Assembly (NCBI RefSeq): GCF_022867795.2
Contig: NZ_CP107006.1
Location: 930,001-994,000, forward strand
DNA from: Chitinophaga horti
Lineage (GTDB): Bacteria > Bacteroidota > Bacteroidia > Chitinophagales > Chitinophagaceae
DNA length: 64,000 nt
Direction: 5' to 3'
In this document: positions 9,695-17,374 of the stretch, piece after piece
Layout: each line of letters begins with the position of its first letter
How positions within the stretch are numbered: position 1 is the stretch's first letter
Notes under the pieces: model-generated
Seen by the model: the letters and a program-made list of their open reading frames with translations, nothing else
The model's database searches: none
What the model was told of the DNA's origin: nothing
Position numbers and translations under genes: made by a program

Positions 9695-9718
9695 GCCGCC
9701 GTTGTGTCACTCACTGCA
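9695..9718 (+). repeat. Dispersed intergenic repeat, CCGCCGTTG core (copy 2)
   Basis: This 24-bp stretch is identical to 47565-47588, and 16 bases of it recur inverted at 57423-57438. It begins GCCGCCGTTGTGTC. It sits 31 bases before the 11-bp-register array at 9750. Confidence 0.75.
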
Positions 9719-9749
9719 CCGTCTGGTGCTTTCCTCAGCGATTAAAGAC

Positions 9750-9881
9750 GATCCTTCGTGGATCCTTCGAAGATCCTTGCTGTCAACACCCTGTATCAGC
9801 ACTGTGACAGCGAGTTGACAGCAACCGCAGCAAGGATCCCCGGAGGATCCCGGGAGGCTGGAGGTAGTCAGGAGGATAGTT
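9750..9881. repeat. 11-bp-register array with internal hairpin (12 units)
   Basis: The stretch divides cleanly into twelve 11-mers. The first three are GATCCTTCGTG, GATCCTTCGAA and GATCCTTGCTG. Later ones include TGACAGCGAGT, TGACAGCAACC, GCAGCAAGGAT, CCCCGGAGGAT and CCCGGGAGGCT. The two sides are complementary: GATCCTTGCTG pairs with the later GCAGCAAGGATC, and GCTGTCAAC pairs with GTTGACAGC, so the array can fold as one long hairpin. It contains no ORF of note. Confidence 0.8.
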
Positions 9882-9954
9882 GGTTGTCGTGAGAAGCCCT
9901 TGAGGGGCGGGTTGCGTCATGGAAATGTTGTAAGAGTGCAAAAGTTGTAGAGGG

Positions 9955-10054
9955 GAAGTCCAATGTAAGTCCAATAGGAGAGTTATGTGAGAGTTATGTG
10001 AGAGTTATGTGAGAGTTATGTGAGAGTTATGTGAGAGTTATGTGAGAGTTATGT
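9955..10054. repeat. 11-bp tandem repeat, seven perfect copies
   Basis: Seven perfect consecutive copies of GAGAGTTATGT occupy 9978-10054. The same 11-bp register extends left through GAAGTCCAATG and TAAGTCCAATA from 9955. The unit length matches the arrays at 9750, 32411 and 57143. Confidence 0.95.
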
Positions 10055-10073
10055 GAGTGTCCCGTCCTAAAAT

Positions 10074-10240
10074 AGGTTTACACCCTTGTGAGATAATCCG
10101 GATTAAGGTTTACACCTGTCTTATACTAGAAAAACTTGAGAGCTAGTTTGTCACATTTTAAAAAGGTTCACACCCATATGAGGTGATCCGCATAAGGTTC
10201 ATGCCCATGTAAGATAATCCCCCATCAAAATTTACATTCC
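10074..10240 (+). repeat. GGTTTACACC box repeats
   Basis: The box GGTTTACACC or a close variant starts at 10075, 10107, 10165 and 10196, with a weaker one near 10229. Between boxes is a spacer such as GTGAGATAATCCG. The first 45 bp (10074-10118) recur inverted at 32338-32382 with five mismatches. The rest of this intergenic stretch up to 10301 holds nothing else I can support. Confidence 0.75.
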
Positions 10241-10301
10241 TATTTGTTAAAAGCCCGGCAACGGATCACGTAGCCGGGCTTACAATCGTCTAAATATGTT
10301 T

Positions 10302-11324
10302 TTACAACCCCATCGCTGCAATAATGTCACAAACCCTGTCAGTCATTTCCGTAGTCACATCAAGGTGAGTGACCATGCGTACCTGGGTGGCAGATACGAC
10401 GTGGGCCAATACGCCGTGCTGGCGTAGGTGGTCGGTAAAGGTTACCGGCGTCCAGTCGCCTTGTACGTCGAAAATGATGATGTTCGTGTCTACGGGCAGC
10501 ATGTGACCGGTAAAGTCGCGTTTCAGGAGCGCGCGGGCAATGCGTTTAGCATTGGTATGATCGTCTGCCAGGCGGCTGATGTTATGTTCCATGGCGTATA
10601 GTCCGCAGGCAGCCATATAACCTGCCTGGCGCAACCCGCCACCTAACCTTTTACGTACTCTTCTGGCTTGTTTGATGTAATTGGCGCTGCCCATCAATAC
10701 AGATCCCATCGGACATCCCATGCCTTTGTTGAGGCACACGGAGATGCTGTCGAACAGGCGGCCGTAGGCTTTGGGCTGCTGTCCGGTCGCTACCAAAGCG
10801 TTAAACAGGCGGGCGCCGTCCAGGTGCAGGGCCAGGTCGTGCCGGTCGCATACCTCGCGTATCTGCTCCAGCTGCTCAAACTCGTAGCAGCAGCCACCGC
10901 CACGGTTGCTCGTATTTTCCAGTGATACGATTGAAGTACGGGCCTTGTGAACGTCATCCGGGTTGATGGCATTGATAATATCGGCAGCTGCAAGCAGGCC
11001 GCGGTCGCTTTCTATAGGTTTGACCTGCACGCCGGAGTTGGAGGCGATGCCGCCGCCTTCGTAAATGTATACGTGGGCGTGCTCGCCGCAAATCAATTCG
11101 TCGCCGGGTTGCGTATGTACTTTAATGGCGATCTGGTTGCTCATGGTGCCGGAAGGGCAGTAAAGGGCTGCTTCCATGCCAAAATGCGCTGCCATAATGG
11201 CCTCGAGTTGGTTCACGCTTGGGTCCTCACCCCAAACATCGTCGCCGGTAGCTGCATGCATCATCGCTTCCATCATGGCAGGCGATGGCTTGGTGAAAGT
11301 GTCGCTTCTTAAGTCCGTAATCAT
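10302..11324 (-). CDS. ltaE: Low-specificity L-threonine aldolase
   Basis: A 340-aa PLP-dependent, fold-type I enzyme that cleaves L-threonine or L-allo-threonine to glycine and acetaldehyde in the cytoplasm. The N-terminus DLRSDTFTKP, the GDDVWGEDP motif and CPSGTMSNQ near residue 56 are characteristic of the threonine aldolase / beta-eliminating lyase family. The PLP lysine is K200 in SVCLNKGMG, and HLDGARLFNA carries the conserved Asp and Arg. Length is normal. No partner gene is adjacent: an AT-rich 312-base gap and rpoD lie on the 5' side and the repeat region on the 3' side. The exact stereopreference cannot be read from the sequence. Confidence 0.93.
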   Translation of the reverse strand: MITDLRSDTFTKPSPAMMEAMMHAATGDDVWGEDPSVNQLEAIMAAHFGMEAALYCPSGTMSNQIAIKVHTQPGDELICGEHAHVYIYEGGGIASNSGVQVKPIESDRGLLAAADIINAINPDDVHKARTSIVSLENTSNRGGGCCYEFEQLEQIREVCDRHDLALHLDGARLFNALVATGQQPKAYGRLFDSISVCLNKGMGCPMGSVLMGSANYIKQARRVRKRLGGGLRQAGYMAACGLYAMEHNISRLADDHTNAKRIARALLKRDFTGHMLPVDTNIIIFDVQGDWTPVTFTDHLRQHGVLAHVVSATQVRMVTHLDVTTEMTDRVCDIIAAMGL

Positions 11325-11636
11325 TGAAAATTTTACAATAAGAGTATTAATAAATTAGAGATCTTGTTAATTTAAAGACCGTTCTTTTTCAGTTGTTAAA
11401 ATTTGTTTAAAGCACTCAAAATACTTAATAAAAGGCTATAATTTTACGTTTTGATTCAGTATTTTGTTATTAGCTGCTTAATGAGAAGAGATAGGAGTGA
11501 AGTTATTTGGAAACGTGTGGGATTAGCACGATCTTTGCAGGCTTTTTATAGCAAATTGTAAGGTATAACATTTAAATAATTACAACAAAATTTTTTTTTG
11601 AGTGTTATACATTTTTCTAAACCAATACTTTAAAAT
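11325..11636. other. AT-rich divergent intergenic region upstream of rpoD
   Basis: This stretch of about 310 bp between ltaE and rpoD is AT-rich, with a T/A run just before rpoD. No ORF or RNA gene was recognised. The only signal I can offer is the candidate promoter at 11506-11537. Confidence 0.6.
11506..11537 (+). promoter_or_regulatory. Candidate rpoD promoter
   Basis: TTTG at 11506-11509 and GATCTTTG at 11530-11537 are 20 bases apart. This resembles the Bacteroidetes -33 TTTG / -7 TAnnTTTG promoter, with G for T at the first -7 base. It implies a 5' leader of about 90 bases. Confidence 0.35.
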
Positions 11637-12494
11637 ATGAGGCAACTTAAAATTGCCACCCAGATCACCAATCGTGATTCGCAGGCGGTAGAAAAATACC
11701 TGCAGGAAATCTCGAAGATCCCTTTGTTAACTCCGGAGGAAGAGACTGTGTTGGCTCAGCGCATTAAAATGGGCGATCAAAAGGCTCTTGAAAGATTAAC
11801 CACAGGCAACTTACGTTTCGTTGTGTCCGTTGCTAAACAATATCAGCACCAGGGGCTCAGCCTGAGCGACCTGATCAACGAGGGTAACCTTGGCTTGATT
11901 AAAGCAGCCCAGCGTTTCGATGAAACCAAAGGTTTTAAATTCATTTCGTATGCAGTATGGTGGATTCGCCAATCCATTCTGCAGGCGTTGGCCGAACAGG
12001 GTCGTCTTGTTCGTCTGCCGCAAAACAAAATTGGCACTTATAATAAAGCTAACAAAGCTTATATGGCTTTCGAACAGGAGAACGAGCGTGAACCTTCTAC
12101 CGAGGAACTCGCAGAAATCCTGGAAATGTCAGAATCGGAGATCAACAATATCTTCCAGAGCAACACCCGCCATATGTCACTGGACGCACCAGTACATGAA
12201 GCCGAAGACGTAGCTATGGGCGACCTGCTGGAAGGTGGCGATATTACCGACGACGATGTAATGCGCGACTCCCTTCGCGAGGAGATCCGCAGGGTGCTGA
12301 AATCACTCAGCCCCCGTGAAGCCGAGATTGTGAACGCGTATTTTGGTCTGGATGGAGAAAACGGCGCCACTATCGAACAGATAGGGCAGAAATATGATCT
12401 GACAAAAGAAAGGATTCGTCAAATTAAAGAAAGAGCTATCAAACGCCTTCAGAAAGCACGTTATAGCGGCGCTTTGAAATCCTATCTGGGTTAA
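11637..12494 (+). CDS. rpoD: Primary RNA polymerase sigma factor (short sigma-A type)
   Basis: The housekeeping sigma factor directs core RNA polymerase to the -33/-7 promoters seen across this window. At 285 aa it is the short form typical of Bacteroidetes, lacking the long N-terminal region 1.1. Region 1.2 is SQAVEKYLQEISKIPLLTPEEE. Region 2 carries NLRFVVSVAKQY, DLINEGNLGLIKAAQRFD and the melting segment ISYAVWWIRQSI. Region 4 ends with the helix-turn-helix LTKERIRQIKERAIKRL. A GC-rich terminator follows, so it is probably monocistronic. The function is certain. Confidence 0.97.
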   Translation: MRQLKIATQITNRDSQAVEKYLQEISKIPLLTPEEETVLAQRIKMGDQKALERLTTGNLRFVVSVAKQYQHQGLSLSDLINEGNLGLIKAAQRFDETKGFKFISYAVWWIRQSILQALAEQGRLVRLPQNKIGTYNKANKAYMAFEQENEREPSTEELAEILEMSESEINNIFQSNTRHMSLDAPVHEAEDVAMGDLLEGGDITDDDVMRDSLREEIRRVLKSLSPREAEIVNAYFGLDGENGATIEQIGQKYDLTKERIRQIKERAIKRLQKARYSGALKSYLG

Positions 12495-12529
12495 ACAGGC
12501 AATATCAGAAAATATTTTAATGGTTTAAG

Positions 12530-12562
12530 CGCCGGCCTGTTTTTACACGGCCGGCGTTTTTT
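12530..12562 (+). terminator. Terminator of rpoD
   Basis: The stem CGCCGGCC / GGCCGGCG is followed by six T, about 40 bases after the rpoD stop. Confidence 0.9.
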
Positions 12563-12597
12563 AATGGCCAATATTCTCATTTCTACCTAAGACCTGT

Positions 12598-12605
12598 TAT
12601 TTTTG
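12598..12605 (+). promoter_or_regulatory. Candidate -7 box TATTTTTG for the DUF4249 gene
   Basis: TATTTTTG matches TAnnTTTG and ends 11 bases before the ATG at 12617, implying a very short leader. Confidence 0.5.
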
Positions 12606-12616
12606 CAAACTGTGTT

Positions 12617-13494
12617 ATGCGTAGCGTTCACTTCCTTTTCCTCATCACCATCTTCTTTGCCGCCTGCGAACGCACGGTGGAGATTGACCTGCTCGACAGG
12701 GAAAGTAAGCTGGTAGTGGAAGGGCAGATAGAAAACGGGCAGTATCCCCGGGTTTCCCTCAGCAGGAGCCTGGATTTCTACTCGAAAATAACGCCTGGCA
12801 TACTCGAAAGTTCTTACATTCACGGCGCTGTAATCACCGTATCCAACGGCATCCGCACGCACCGGCTCAGGGAGTATAGCGTAAAGGTGAGCGACTCGCT
12901 CCGCATTTACTACTACTCTGCCGATCCGGCTTCGGCATCCACCATTTTCCGGGGGCGCTTAATACCACCTACACGCTGCACATCGAAGCGGAAGGCAAGG
13001 TGTACGACGCCACCACCACGATACCGGCGAACGACCTGAAGCTGGACAGCCTGTGGTGGGAACCGACAGACGGGGACGATACCAGTAAGGTGCGCATCGT
13101 CGTACGGGCAACAGATCCGCCGGAGCGTGGTAATTACGTAAGGTATTTTACCGCCCGCAACCGGCAGAGCTTTTTACCCGGACTGAACTCCGTCACCGAC
13201 GACCAGGTGGTGAACGGCACCACCTTTAACATCCCGGTAGATGCGGGGTTTGACAGGAGCCAGAAGCTGGACCTTGATACATATGGGTTCTTCTTCCGTG
13301 GCGATACGGTGCGGGTGAAGTTCTGTAACATCGACAAAGGCACCTTCGATTTCTGGCGAACGCTGGACTTTGCTTTTACCGCGGCCGGTAATCCGTTTAC
13401 TTCGCCGGTGAAAGTGCTGGGCAATGTAGACGGAGCTTTAGGGTACTGGGGCGGTTACGCAGCACAATTTAAGACCATTATAATACCAAAATAA
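12617..13494 (+). pseudogene. DUF4249-type lipoprotein gene interrupted by a frameshift
   Basis: The first frame (12617-13039) starts with a lipoprotein signal (lipobox ending FAAC, Cys17) and continues VEIDLLDRESKLVVEGQIE, as in DUF4249 proteins. That family consists of outer-membrane-associated lipoproteins usually paired with a TonB-dependent receptor. Homology then moves to another frame: LNTTYTLHIEAEGKVYDAT and IPANDLKLDSLWW are encoded from about 12958 to the stop at 13494. The switch falls at the run GGGGG at 12951-12955. One extra G would restore a single protein of about 292 aa, the same size as the intact DUF4249 gene at 48.3-49.2 kb. It could be a true mutation, a sequencing slip or slippage. 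No receptor gene is adjacent. Confidence 0.8.
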
Positions 13495-13528
13495 ACCAAC
13501 CAATCATTCAATTTATTCAAACGACAGC

Positions 13529-14479
13529 ATGGAAACAAACACGCAAAGTGAGCATGTGCACCTCCTCATCATCGGTTCCGGCCCTGCCGGTTACACCGCA
13601 GCTATTTACGCTGCGCGTGCAAACCTCAAACCGGTGCTGTACCAGGGTATTCAACCTGGCGGGCAGCTTACCATTACCACAGAAGTAGAAAACTATCCCG
13701 GCTACCCCGAAGGCATTCAGGGCCCGGAAATGATGGTAGATTTTGAAAAACAGGCGACCCGCATGGGCGCTGATATCCGCTTTGGTATGGCTACGAAGGT
13801 AGACCTGTCCAAACAACCGTTTACCGTTATCATCGACGAAGAAAAGACCATTACCGCCGATGCGTTGATCATCGCTACAGGTGCCTCTGCCAAATGGCTG
13901 GGCCTCCCGAGCGAGCAGCGCCTCAATGGTAGCGGCGTATCCGCGTGTGCGGTGTGCGACGGCTTCTTCTTCCGTGGCAAAGAGGTAGCGATCGTAGGTG
14001 CGGGCGATACCGCGGCCGAAGAAGCACTGTATCTGTCTAAACTTTGCTCTAACGTACACATGATCGTGCGCAGGCACGAAATGCGTGCTTCTAAAGTAAT
14101 GCAGGACAGGGTACTGAAAGCTTCCAACATCATGGTATACTGGAACAGCGAAACCGATGAGGTGCTGGGCGAAAACAAGGTAGAGGCGGTAAGACTGGTG
14201 AACAACCAGACGAACGTTAAAACCGAGATCCCGGTGAGCGCATTCTTCGTAGCGATCGGTCACCAGCCTAACTCAGGCATTTTTAACGGTCAGCTGGAAA
14301 TGGACGAACAGGGTTACATCAAAACGGTTCCCGGTACTTCCAAAACTAACATCGAAGGCGTATTCGCCTGCGGCGACGTGCAGGACAAAATCTACCGCCA
14401 GGCCGTAACGGCTGCAGGTAGCGGTTGTATGGCTGCACTGGACGCAGAGCGTTACCTTTCCGCAAAAGAACATCACTAA
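13529..14479 (+). CDS. trxB: Thioredoxin-disulfide reductase
   Basis: This 316-aa FAD- and NADPH-dependent flavoenzyme reduces thioredoxin. It shows the N-terminal FAD-binding GSGPAGYTAAIYAAR, the redox-active CAVC at residues 140-143 followed by DGFFF, and the NADPH-binding VAIVGAGDTAAEEA from about residue 153. Near the end, FACGDVQD is the second FAD-binding motif. Length is normal for the low-molecular-weight type. A hairpin terminator lies just after the stop, before folB. A thioredoxin gene is not present nearby, but a bacilliredoxin is encoded at 29.9 kb. Confidence 0.96.
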   Translation: METNTQSEHVHLLIIGSGPAGYTAAIYAARANLKPVLYQGIQPGGQLTITTEVENYPGYPEGIQGPEMMVDFEKQATRMGADIRFGMATKVDLSKQPFTVIIDEEKTITADALIIATGASAKWLGLPSEQRLNGSGVSACAVCDGFFFRGKEVAIVGAGDTAAEEALYLSKLCSNVHMIVRRHEMRASKVMQDRVLKASNIMVYWNSETDEVLGENKVEAVRLVNNQTNVKTEIPVSAFFVAIGHQPNSGIFNGQLEMDEQGYIKTVPGTSKTNIEGVFACGDVQDKIYRQAVTAAGSGCMAALDAERYLSAKEHH

Positions 14480-14488
14480 TTTTTCCAT

Positions 14489-14519
14489 AAAGGGAAGAGG
14501 TTCCGGCCTTTTCCCTTTT
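14489..14519 (+). terminator. Probable terminator of trxB
   Basis: An imperfect stem (AAAGGGAA with GAGG, against CCTT with TTCCCTTT) with a TTCCGG loop ends in a short T-rich run, ten bases after trxB. Confidence 0.6.
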
Positions 14520-14543
14520 CCTTTCTTATAAAAAGCCTGCGTT

Positions 14544-14894
14544 ATGCTTACGGTAGCCCTGGAACAACTCCGCTTTTTCGCCTACCACGGTTTTTATGCC
14601 GAAGAAGGCGTTCTGGGCAACGACTTTCTCCTCGATATTTATGTAAGTTTTCCCGAACCGGAACAGGTAGAGGCACTGGCCGAAACCGTGAACTACGCTG
14701 CGTTGTACGACATTGCCCGCGAAGCGATGGTGGTACCGCAACCACTGCTGGAACAGGTCGTGTATGATATTTCCGACCTCATCCACCGCCGGTTCCCGAA
14801 TATTAGTCAGACCAAAGTAGCACTCCGTAAAATGAACCCGCCCATGGGCGCGGAAATCCGCAATTCGCTCGTAGTGCTTGAAAAGAATTACTGA
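14544..14894 (+). CDS. folB: Dihydroneopterin aldolase
   Basis: A 116-aa tetrahydrofolate-pathway enzyme that converts 7,8-dihydroneopterin to 6-hydroxymethyl-7,8-dihydropterin and glycolaldehyde. It has the family signature FFAYHGFYAEEG at residues 11-22, including the substrate-binding Glu. The catalytic lysine is in VALRKMNPP near the C-terminus. The family normally forms an octameric ring. Length is normal. It is followed 39 bases later by a secreted TPR protein on the same strand, which is unlikely to be functionally related. Confidence 0.93.
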   Translation: MLTVALEQLRFFAYHGFYAEEGVLGNDFLLDIYVSFPEPEQVEALAETVNYAALYDIAREAMVVPQPLLEQVVYDISDLIHRRFPNISQTKVALRKMNPPMGAEIRNSLVVLEKNY

Positions 14895-14933
14895 TACTTC
14901 CCGTATATTTATTACCGTTAAATAACCCGTCCT

Positions 14934-15689
14934 ATGTTTAAAAACATTTTTTTCCTGCTGATACCGGTGCTTACTGCTTTCAGCCTGCAAGCACAAACGG
15001 TGGAAGATCTACAGGCCGAAGCGCAGGCGCTGGAGAAACAGATGAACGAAGCCGGCGCGTTACAGAAGTACAAAGAAGTACTGAAGATCCAACCCGCTAA
15101 TGTACCCGCGCTGGTACAATCAAGCCTGCTGGCCGTAAAAGAAGGCTTCCGGCAGAAAGATAAAGAAGCGAAACAAACGTTATATAATGAAGCGAAGGCG
15201 TATGCCGAACAGGCGTTGCAGGCCGATGCCTCCAATGCCCAGGCCAACTTTGCGATGGCAGTGGTATTAGGCCGGATTGGTCTCATATCCCCCGCAAAAG
15301 AAAAAGTAGCCGCCGCCAAAGAGGTGAAGAAGTACGCGGACCTGGCCCTCCGGTTTAATCCCGATTACGGTGAGGCTTACCACCTGTTAGGCAAATGGAA
15401 CTTCGAACTGGCGAACATGAGCAGCCTGGAACGTACGGCCGCCAAGGTGCTGTTCGGCGGCGTTCCCCCAGGCACCATCCAGGACGCGATCGCGAATTAT
15501 GAAAAATGCCGTAAGCTGAAACCTGGTTACATCATCAACTACTATGACCTGGCTATCGCTTACCATCAGGATAATAAGGATACCGAAGCGATGGAGATAC
15601 TGAAGAAAGTGAACGGCGTGCGCCCGGTTTTCCAGGATGATGTGCAAACGAAGGCAGAGGCGAAAAAGATGTTGGAAGGATTGCAGTAG
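14934..15689 (+). CDS. Secreted TPR-repeat protein
   Basis: A 251-aa protein with a signal peptide (MFKNIFFLLIPVLTAFSLQAQ) followed by helical pairs of tetratricopeptide type. Examples are ALQKYKEVLKIQPANVPAL, AEQALQADASNAQANFAMA and the region around 140-150 reading ALRFNPDYGEAYHLLGKWN. The second-last helical pair starts IQDAIANYEKCRKLKPGY. Such proteins usually act as periplasmic scaffolds. The partner is unknown. There is no catalytic signature. It is convergent with the MATE gene, with an 82-bp repeat region between them. Confidence 0.8.
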   Translation: MFKNIFFLLIPVLTAFSLQAQTVEDLQAEAQALEKQMNEAGALQKYKEVLKIQPANVPALVQSSLLAVKEGFRQKDKEAKQTLYNEAKAYAEQALQADASNAQANFAMAVVLGRIGLISPAKEKVAAAKEVKKYADLALRFNPDYGEAYHLLGKWNFELANMSSLERTAAKVLFGGVPPGTIQDAIANYEKCRKLKPGYIINYYDLAIAYHQDNKDTEAMEILKKVNGVRPVFQDDVQTKAEAKKMLEGLQ

Positions 15690-15712
15690 CCGCGATGAAG
15701 CTTTTCTCTTGC

Positions 15713-15921
15713 CGTCATGGCGACCGCAGGGAGGTCAATCTCGTATGCAGTCTCAGCGCGGGCGATTTACGGAGATTGGAGCGATCTATCTATTCGTCAT
15801 GGCAACCGCAGGGAGGTCAGTCTCGTATGCAGTCTCAGCGCGAGTGATTACGGAGATTGGAGCGATCTATCTATTCGTCATAGCGACCGCAGGGAAGCCA
15901 ACTTCCGCGACAGTCTCCGCG
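15713..15921 (+). repeat. 82-bp intergenic tandem repeat (two full copies, one partial)
   Basis: Units begin CGTCATGGCGACCGCAGG at 15713, CGTCATGGCAACCGCAGG at 15795 and CGTCATAGCGACCGCAGG at 15876. Each contains an internal inverted repeat around TCTCGTA and TACGGAGA. The third copy diverges after about 45 bases. The repeats fill the gap between the convergent TPR and MATE genes. Confidence 0.9.
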
Positions 15922-15942
15922 TTTGCAACATTTCCTGGGGAC

Positions 15943-17274
15943 TTACAACTGCTTCCCCTTCCATTTTCCACTCTTCAAATACCAGGCAGCCAGCACCAAT
16001 ACGGTGATCCAGTAAATAAATTCAGAGCCCCATGCCCAGTGCAGGGGCTTTTGCCATTGTTCGATTACCACTTCACAATATACGAGGTACAGGATTACTG
16101 CCGTAAACTCGATGAGCAGGTTCACCTTCGTGTTGCCCGTACCCGTTACCCCGCTAAACACCACCGACGACACCGCCGTGGTGAGAATACTGGCCGTTAG
16201 CATGCGGACAGAAGGCAGGGCTTCCTGAATCAGCGTGGCATCCGGTGTATAGATGGCGAGCAACTGGTGAGGAAACAGGTTTACCACGAGACAAACCACC
16301 GAAACGCAGGCCAGGCTGTAGCCCGCGATCTTGCGGATGATACCGGTCACTTCAAACTCGCGGCCCTGGCCAATGAGATTACTCACCATTGTGTTAGCCG
16401 TAGACCCCAGCGCCCATATAAATACCGACAGTATGCCGAACAGGCTGCGCATCATGTTGGAAATGGCCAGGGGCCTTTGTCCCAGGTGTTCGATGAAGAT
16501 GAAGAACACCAGCCAGCTGCCCACTGCGAACAGGTACTGTACAATGAGCGGCGCCGCTACAGTAAGTGTAGAACGAATAGCGGCGAACTGCGGCCGCAGG
16601 TATTGAAACAGGTGAAACTGCTTATGATATTTCAGGATGAACAGCATGGCGAAAGCGGTGACGAACCCCGTGCATTCCGCGATGATAGAGGCATAGGCGG
16701 CGCCATTCAATCCCATCGCCGGGAAGCCGAGTTTACCGAAGATGAGCGCATAATCCATCCCGATATTGGTAAACTCCATGAATACAGACGTTACCGCGAG
16801 AATGCGGGTATTCGTAGTGCCGATATAAAATGAGTTGGCCAGTCCCATCATCATGAGGAAAGGTAGTCCCCACATACGAATGCGGATGAAGGAGAGCGCA
16901 GCTTCCTGGATTTGCGGGTCGTGCAGGGAGCTGGCAAAGATGATAGGGGCCAGCACGGCAGTAACGCCTATCGCGAGGAACGCGAACACCAGCCCAAGCC
17001 AGATGCCGCTGCCAAACAGGCGGCCGATGCCCGGATAGTTCGTTTCTCCCGCCCGGCGTGCGATCAGGATCTGCATACCGTTGTTGAGCCCATGAGAGAT
17101 CATGTACATCACCAGGTAATACAACCCAGCAATGCCATTCGCCGCCATTTCGAATTGTCCGAGCCGCCCCAGGAAGGCGACGTTGGTCATGTGATTGATC
17201 TGGGGTATAATGAGCGCCAGCCATATGGGCGCCGCTATTTTGAACACCTGTCTGTTCGATGTATCTACTCGCAT
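15943..17274 (-). CDS. MATE family efflux transporter
   Basis: A 443-aa inner-membrane protein with about twelve hydrophobic segments in two similar halves, as in the MatE superfamily. These are cation/drug antiporters that use H+ or Na+ gradients to expel toxic cations. The beginning of the first half reads IAAPIWLALIIPQINHMTNVAFLGRLG. I chose the ATG at 17274 over that at 17319 because a TATCTTTG promoter box lies at 17288-17295, between the two. The substrate cannot be predicted. The gene is divergent from the DUF3822 operon. Confidence 0.92.
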   Translation of the reverse strand: MRVDTSNRQVFKIAAPIWLALIIPQINHMTNVAFLGRLGQFEMAANGIAGLYYLVMYMISHGLNNGMQILIARRAGETNYPGIGRLFGSGIWLGLVFAFLAIGVTAVLAPIIFASSLHDPQIQEAALSFIRIRMWGLPFLMMMGLANSFYIGTTNTRILAVTSVFMEFTNIGMDYALIFGKLGFPAMGLNGAAYASIIAECTGFVTAFAMLFILKYHKQFHLFQYLRPQFAAIRSTLTVAAPLIVQYLFAVGSWLVFFIFIEHLGQRPLAISNMMRSLFGILSVFIWALGSTANTMVSNLIGQGREFEVTGIIRKIAGYSLACVSVVCLVVNLFPHQLLAIYTPDATLIQEALPSVRMLTASILTTAVSSVVFSGVTGTGNTKVNLLIEFTAVILYLVYCEVVIEQWQKPLHWAWGSEFIYWITVLVLAAWYLKSGKWKGKQL

Positions 17275-17287
17275 ATAACTAATGCCG

Positions 17288-17295
17288 CAAAGATA
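17288..17295 (-). promoter_or_regulatory. Candidate -7 box TATCTTTG for the MATE gene
   Basis: Minus-strand TATCTTTG matches TAnnTTTG, 13 bases upstream of the ATG at 17274. It argues against the upstream ATG at 17319. Confidence 0.5.
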
Positions 17296-17374
17296 CTTAA
17301 ACCTTTTACAGACCACCATTTCGGGGCAGTTTTCAACAATTTTGCCTATTATTGTGCCTTACAAAAGACCATAT

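Noticed and set aside
9955..10240. CRISPR array
   Set aside because: Units are 11 bp with no unique spacers of 30 or more bases, and no cas genes are in the window.
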